From Verrucomicrobiales bacterium (GTDB lineage Bacteria; Verrucomicrobiota; Verrucomicrobiia; Verrucomicrobiales; DEV007): DNA of 16,458 nt. Where the stretch lies: NCBI GenBank assembly GCA_002696885.1, contig NZSO01000061.1, positions 1-16,458 of the forward strand. Reading direction: 5' to 3'. The stretch's first letter is position 1, and each line of letters begins with the position of its first letter. The position numbers and the translations under genes were made by a program. The notes under the pieces were generated by a model. That model did no database searches. It was given only the letters and a program-made list of their open reading frames with translations, and was not told the origin of the DNA. Below are positions 14,078 to 16,458 of this stretch, piece by piece.

Positions 14078-15107
14078 AATGGTTTTCCAATAATCTCAAA
14101 GCCCGTCGATATGGCGAAGGAATAGGTAATAAATCTATTTCATCAAGGCTAAACCATTTCTCATTCTCATGTATGTTTTGGTCCTCAAATTTATAAATAT
14201 GCATACTGACTTTGTAACGAGTTATACCATATTTATGGACTGCAATTAAATTATCTTTCACCATCTCATTTTCATCTCTTAGTGGCAATTTCCACATTCC
14301 TTTCCGACGGCTACCTGTTTCTTTTTGAAGCAAAATATTACCGTTTATAACATTCAAAATCACATGTTCATCTACAGAAGTTGCTTTGGGTTTTAATTTT
14401 TTAATTGGAAGATCTAATGGATCAACACATTGACAACTTGCGGCAATAGGACATTCATCGCATAAGGTCTTTCTGGGTCCACAGAGTGTTTGGCCAAGCT
14501 CCATTAAAGCAGAATTCCATATTCGTCCTCCGGAACTAGGAACCAAATCAGCAGCCCATGCCCAGATTTGTTTTTGACCAGAAGATGAATCGATTCTTTC
14601 CTGAAAATTGAAAAGCCTTGCAATGACTCTAGCTATGTTAGCGTCAACGGCAGGAACAGGCAAATCAAAAGCAAAACTAGCAACTGCTCCAGCTGTATAT
14701 CTTCCGACTCCAGGTAAAGTTTCAATCGCTTTTGGATCTTTCGGGAATTGATTCCCCATATCATAAACAACAACCTTGGCCAATTTGTGTAAATTTCTAG
14801 CTCTGGAATAATAACCTAAACCTTCCCACTGTCTCAGCACCTCAACCTCCTCGGCATCAGCAAGTTTTTTAAAATCAGGAAAAGCCTCTAGCCAGCGTCG
14901 ATAAAAACCCCGATCAAGAACAGTCGCTACCTGAGTCTGTTGTAGCATTATCTCAGACACGAGAATTTCATAAGGATCTGAAGTAGTTCTCCAAGGATAA
15001 TCTTTGGCGTTTTCAGAAAACCAATCAATTAAAAGCTTTTTGAATGGCTTTGATTCATCTAGCAGTGGATGGTCTTCTGATTTAAGTGATTTCATATCTT
15101 GTGACAT
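14067..15107 (-). CDS. mutY: A/G-specific adenine DNA glycosylase
   Basis: MutY removes adenine mispaired with 8-oxoguanine, preventing G-to-T transversions. The glycosylase domain shows SEIMLQQTQV (51-60, catalytic Glu52), GLGYYSRARNL, the helix-hairpin-helix LPGVGRYTAGAV (131-142) and VDANIARV with catalytic Asp155. The 4Fe-4S ligands are Cys209, 216, 219 and 225 (C-x6-C-x2-C-x5-C). The C-terminal NUDIX-like domain (about 245-346) reads the 8-oxoG strand. Its usual F-[ST]-H loop appears as ITR in HKYGITRYKV (291-300), so the His is replaced by Arg. At 346 aa the length is normal. The first ATG overlaps the rnhC ATG on the other strand; an in-frame ATG four codons later (15093-15095) is an alternative. 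The stop lies within the end of bioD. Confidence 0.96.
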   Translation of the reverse strand: MSQDMKSLKSEDHPLLDESKPFKKLLIDWFSENAKDYPWRTTSDPYEILVSEIMLQQTQVATVLDRGFYRRWLEAFPDFKKLADAEEVEVLRQWEGLGYYSRARNLHKLAKVVVYDMGNQFPKDPKAIETLPGVGRYTAGAVASFAFDLPVPAVDANIARVIARLFNFQERIDSSSGQKQIWAWAADLVPSSGGRIWNSALMELGQTLCGPRKTLCDECPIAASCQCVDPLDLPIKKLKPKATSVDEHVILNVINGNILLQKETGSRRKGMWKLPLRDENEMVKDNLIAVHKYGITRYKVSMHIYKFEDQNIHENEKWFSLDEIDLLPIPSPYRRALRLLENHFNQ

Positions 15108-16044
15108 GCCGTTCTTATGGTTAAATCGGTACGTGGCAAAAGAAATAAACTCATATACGCACCCTCTTAACGAATCTCAGGTTAAACAATTGCGGGACAT
15201 CTTAGAACAGGAAAATTATGAATTTAAAAATAAAGATTACTCCATTTTTGCAGCAAAAAAAGGAAGACTAAACATCACAGTTTATGAGAAAGGACCAAAA
15301 GTTCTAATCCAAGGTAAAGATACCAGGGAATTTGTTAAATTCACTTTAGAACCAAAAATCCTAGGTGTTGCAGAACTGGATTATGAAGAACAATTATACC
15401 CTCAAATGTTTGAACCCCATTTCGGTATAGATGAAAGCGGGAAAGGAGATTTTTTTGGACCACTTGTCATTGCAGGCGCCTATACTGATAAGACCTTGGC
15501 AAGATCGTTAATAGATATTGGTGTCAATGATTCAAAAAAAATTTCAGACTCTAAAATTAAAAAACTTTCCAAAATCATCAAGGAGACTCCAGGAATTGAA
15601 TATGAAATAATTTCAATTAGCCCAAAAAAATACAATGAGCTCTATAGCAAAATTGGGAATCTTAATAATTTACTGGCTTGGGGTCATGCTAAATGCATCG
15701 AGAATTTGTGCCAAAAAAAACCCGAGTGCCCTAGAGCGTTAAGCGATCAATTTGCCAAATCTTCAGTACTTGAATCAACCTTGGGAAATATGGGTAAAAA
15801 AATACATTTAGAACAAAGAACCAAAGCAGAACAGGACGTGGCTGTTGCAGCTGCTTCGATATTAGCAAGAGATCATTTTGTTGATTGGATGGATAAAATT
15901 TCCAATGAATTAGGGATTGAAGTCCCAAAAGGAGCTTCTTCGAGGGTGATTGATGTTGGCGATCAGCTAGTTAAGACGCACGGTGAGGCGATTTTATCTA
16001 AAATCGCTAAAACCCATTTCAAAACAGCAAGCCGCTGGCTCTAG
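15106..16044 (+). CDS. rnhC: Ribonuclease HIII
   Basis: RNase HIII cuts the RNA strand of RNA-DNA hybrids and helps clear R-loops and primers. The protein has the type-III-specific N-terminal TBP-like domain (about 11-90). The catalytic domain follows with HFGIDESGKGDFFGPLVIAG (106-125; acidic pair Asp109-Glu110), GVNDSKKISD, NLNNLLAWGHAK (the HIII-specific N-x-L-x-x-LAW-x-H), ALSDQFA (Asp214) and KAEQDVAVAAASILAR (Glu242). From ATG 15106 it is 312 aa, the usual size. A GTG at 15133 (MAKEINSYTHPL...) would give 303 aa and is a real alternative. The frame is open further upstream to 15004, but that part is antisense to mutY and not protein-like. The start overlaps the divergent mutY start by two bases. 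No Shine-Dalgarno is visible. Confidence 0.94.
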   Translation: MPFLWLNRYVAKEINSYTHPLNESQVKQLRDILEQENYEFKNKDYSIFAAKKGRLNITVYEKGPKVLIQGKDTREFVKFTLEPKILGVAELDYEEQLYPQMFEPHFGIDESGKGDFFGPLVIAGAYTDKTLARSLIDIGVNDSKKISDSKIKKLSKIIKETPGIEYEIISISPKKYNELYSKIGNLNNLLAWGHAKCIENLCQKKPECPRALSDQFAKSSVLESTLGNMGKKIHLEQRTKAEQDVAVAAASILARDHFVDWMDKISNELGIEVPKGASSRVIDVGDQLVKTHGEAILSKIAKTHFKTASRWL

Positions 16045-16053
16045 ATGACTAGA
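16040..16053 (+). terminator. Small hairpin across the rnhC stop codon
   Basis: TCTAG and CTAGA form a perfect 5-bp stem with an ATGA loop, and the rnhC TAG stop lies in the 5' arm. T-rich sequence follows only after about 20 nt (16076-16088). It is a weak candidate for ending the rnhC message before the HU-family gene. Confidence 0.2.
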
Positions 16054-16204
16054 ACATTAAAGTTCATTTTAAAGACATTTTTCTTTTGCTAAATGATGTC
16101 GCATCGTTATCTATTGAAGCCCCCATTTACTTTAGTTTAAAACGAATTAATAAATAATAACAATTACCTGGTTTTAGGATCAGGGCCATACGACAATAAA
16201 TTTA

Positions 16205-16458
16205 ATGAAAACGGCTACCAAGCGTGATCTCGTGGTTAAAATAAGTAATGAAACAGGAATGACTCAACAACAGGTATTTGATGTTATTCAAAAGACGCTA
16301 GATACCATTACGCAAACCCTTGCATCAGGTGATGAATTAGTGCTAAGAAATTTTGGTTCTTTTCAAGTTAAAGAAACAAAACAAAAGATTGGAAGGAATC
16401 CTAACAAGCCTGGCACAGATGTAGTCATTCCCCCTAGGGCCATTGTAAAGTTTAAGCC
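16205..16458 (+). CDS. HU/IHF-family DNA-binding protein, N-terminal part (3' end outside window)
   Basis: This is a histone-like nucleoid protein of the HU/IHF superfamily that binds and bends DNA as a dimer. The 84 visible residues begin MKTATKRDLVVKISNETGMT. The helical dimerisation body is followed by the signature strand LRNFGSFQVKE (47-57) and the start of the DNA-binding arm, KIGRNPNKPGTDVVIPPRAIVKFK. The arm has PNKPGTD where typical HU has PKTGE, a one-residue insertion, so subfamily (HU versus IHF-alpha or -beta) cannot be set. The 160 bp upstream to rnhC contain only a weak promoter-like pair (TTGAAG 16114-16119, TTAAAA 16137-16142) and no obvious regulator site. No Shine-Dalgarno precedes the ATG. 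Confidence 0.93.
   Translation, partial: MKTATKRDLVVKISNETGMTQQQVFDVIQKTLDTITQTLASGDELVLRNFGSFQVKETKQKIGRNPNKPGTDVVIPPRAIVKFK

Noticed and set aside
15004..15105. 34-codon N-terminal extension of RNase HIII
   Set aside because: It is antisense to the mutY N-terminus, Ser-rich and unlike the family; RNase HIII is normal length without it.
16114..16142. TTGAAG-17 bp-TTAAAA promoter-like pair before the HU-family gene
   Set aside because: It matches only about 4/6 and 3/6 bases of consensus, no better than expected in AT-rich DNA, so it is mentioned only in the gene entry.
1..16458. tRNA, CRISPR, insertion sequence, prophage or defence genes
   Set aside because: No cloverleaf, spaced direct repeats, transposase motifs or terminal inverted repeats were seen. 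Every long interval is filled by recognisable or well-formed chromosomal genes.

Overview
The window is a compact stretch of bacterial chromosome carrying 15 protein-coding genes. Two are cut by the window edges: grpE on the left and an HU/IHF-family gene on the right. I see no RNA genes, insertion sequences, CRISPR arrays or phage genes. By eye it is AT-rich with uniform composition. The secreted 3-keto-disaccharide hydrolase-family (DUF1080) protein with an extra N-terminal domain, the secreted PQQ-type sugar dehydrogenase, and the linked folP-cdaA-glmM genes suggest the Planctomycetota-Verrucomicrobiota-Chlamydiota group, most likely an AT-rich, probably aquatic Verrucomicrobiota. This placement is inference; there is no rRNA to confirm it.

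Layout. 1-2140 (+): end of grpE, dnaJ and rsmE, so chaperone genes plus a 16S rRNA methyltransferase. 2147-4376: two secreted carbohydrate-related proteins transcribed away from each other (DUF1080 on -, PQQ dehydrogenase on +). 4377-7651: rdgB (-), a house-cleaning nucleotide pyrophosphatase, and leuS (+), divergent. 7663-10233 (-): a tight three-gene unit reading a secreted unknown protein, a membrane-anchored coiled-coil protein with a degenerate metallopeptidase domain, then acylphosphatase. 10270-14077 (+): folP, cdaA (c-di-AMP synthase), glmM and bioD. 14067-15107 (-): mutY. 15106-16044 (+): rnhC (RNase HIII). 16205-end (+): HU/IHF-like protein.

Genes alternate strand with almost no spare DNA. 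Convergent pairs are separated by 6, 0 and 11 bp or overlap by 11 bp. The mutY and rnhC start codons overlap within one CATG. None of the 14 visible starts has a recognisable Shine-Dalgarno sequence, and a good -10 hexamer lies only 8 nt upstream of the cdaA GTG. Together these suggest leaderless or SD-independent initiation.

The most unusual protein is the 525-aa product at 7951-9528. It keeps the framework of a zinc-metallopeptidase family (ALQDQHF, GWSGDRY) but has lost all three expected zinc ligands, and it sits on a predicted membrane anchor and coiled coil. Also worth attention are the c-di-AMP/peptidoglycan-precursor cluster lacking cdaR, a MutY with an altered 8-oxoG-recognition loop, and dyad symmetries placed across the stop codons of convergent genes.
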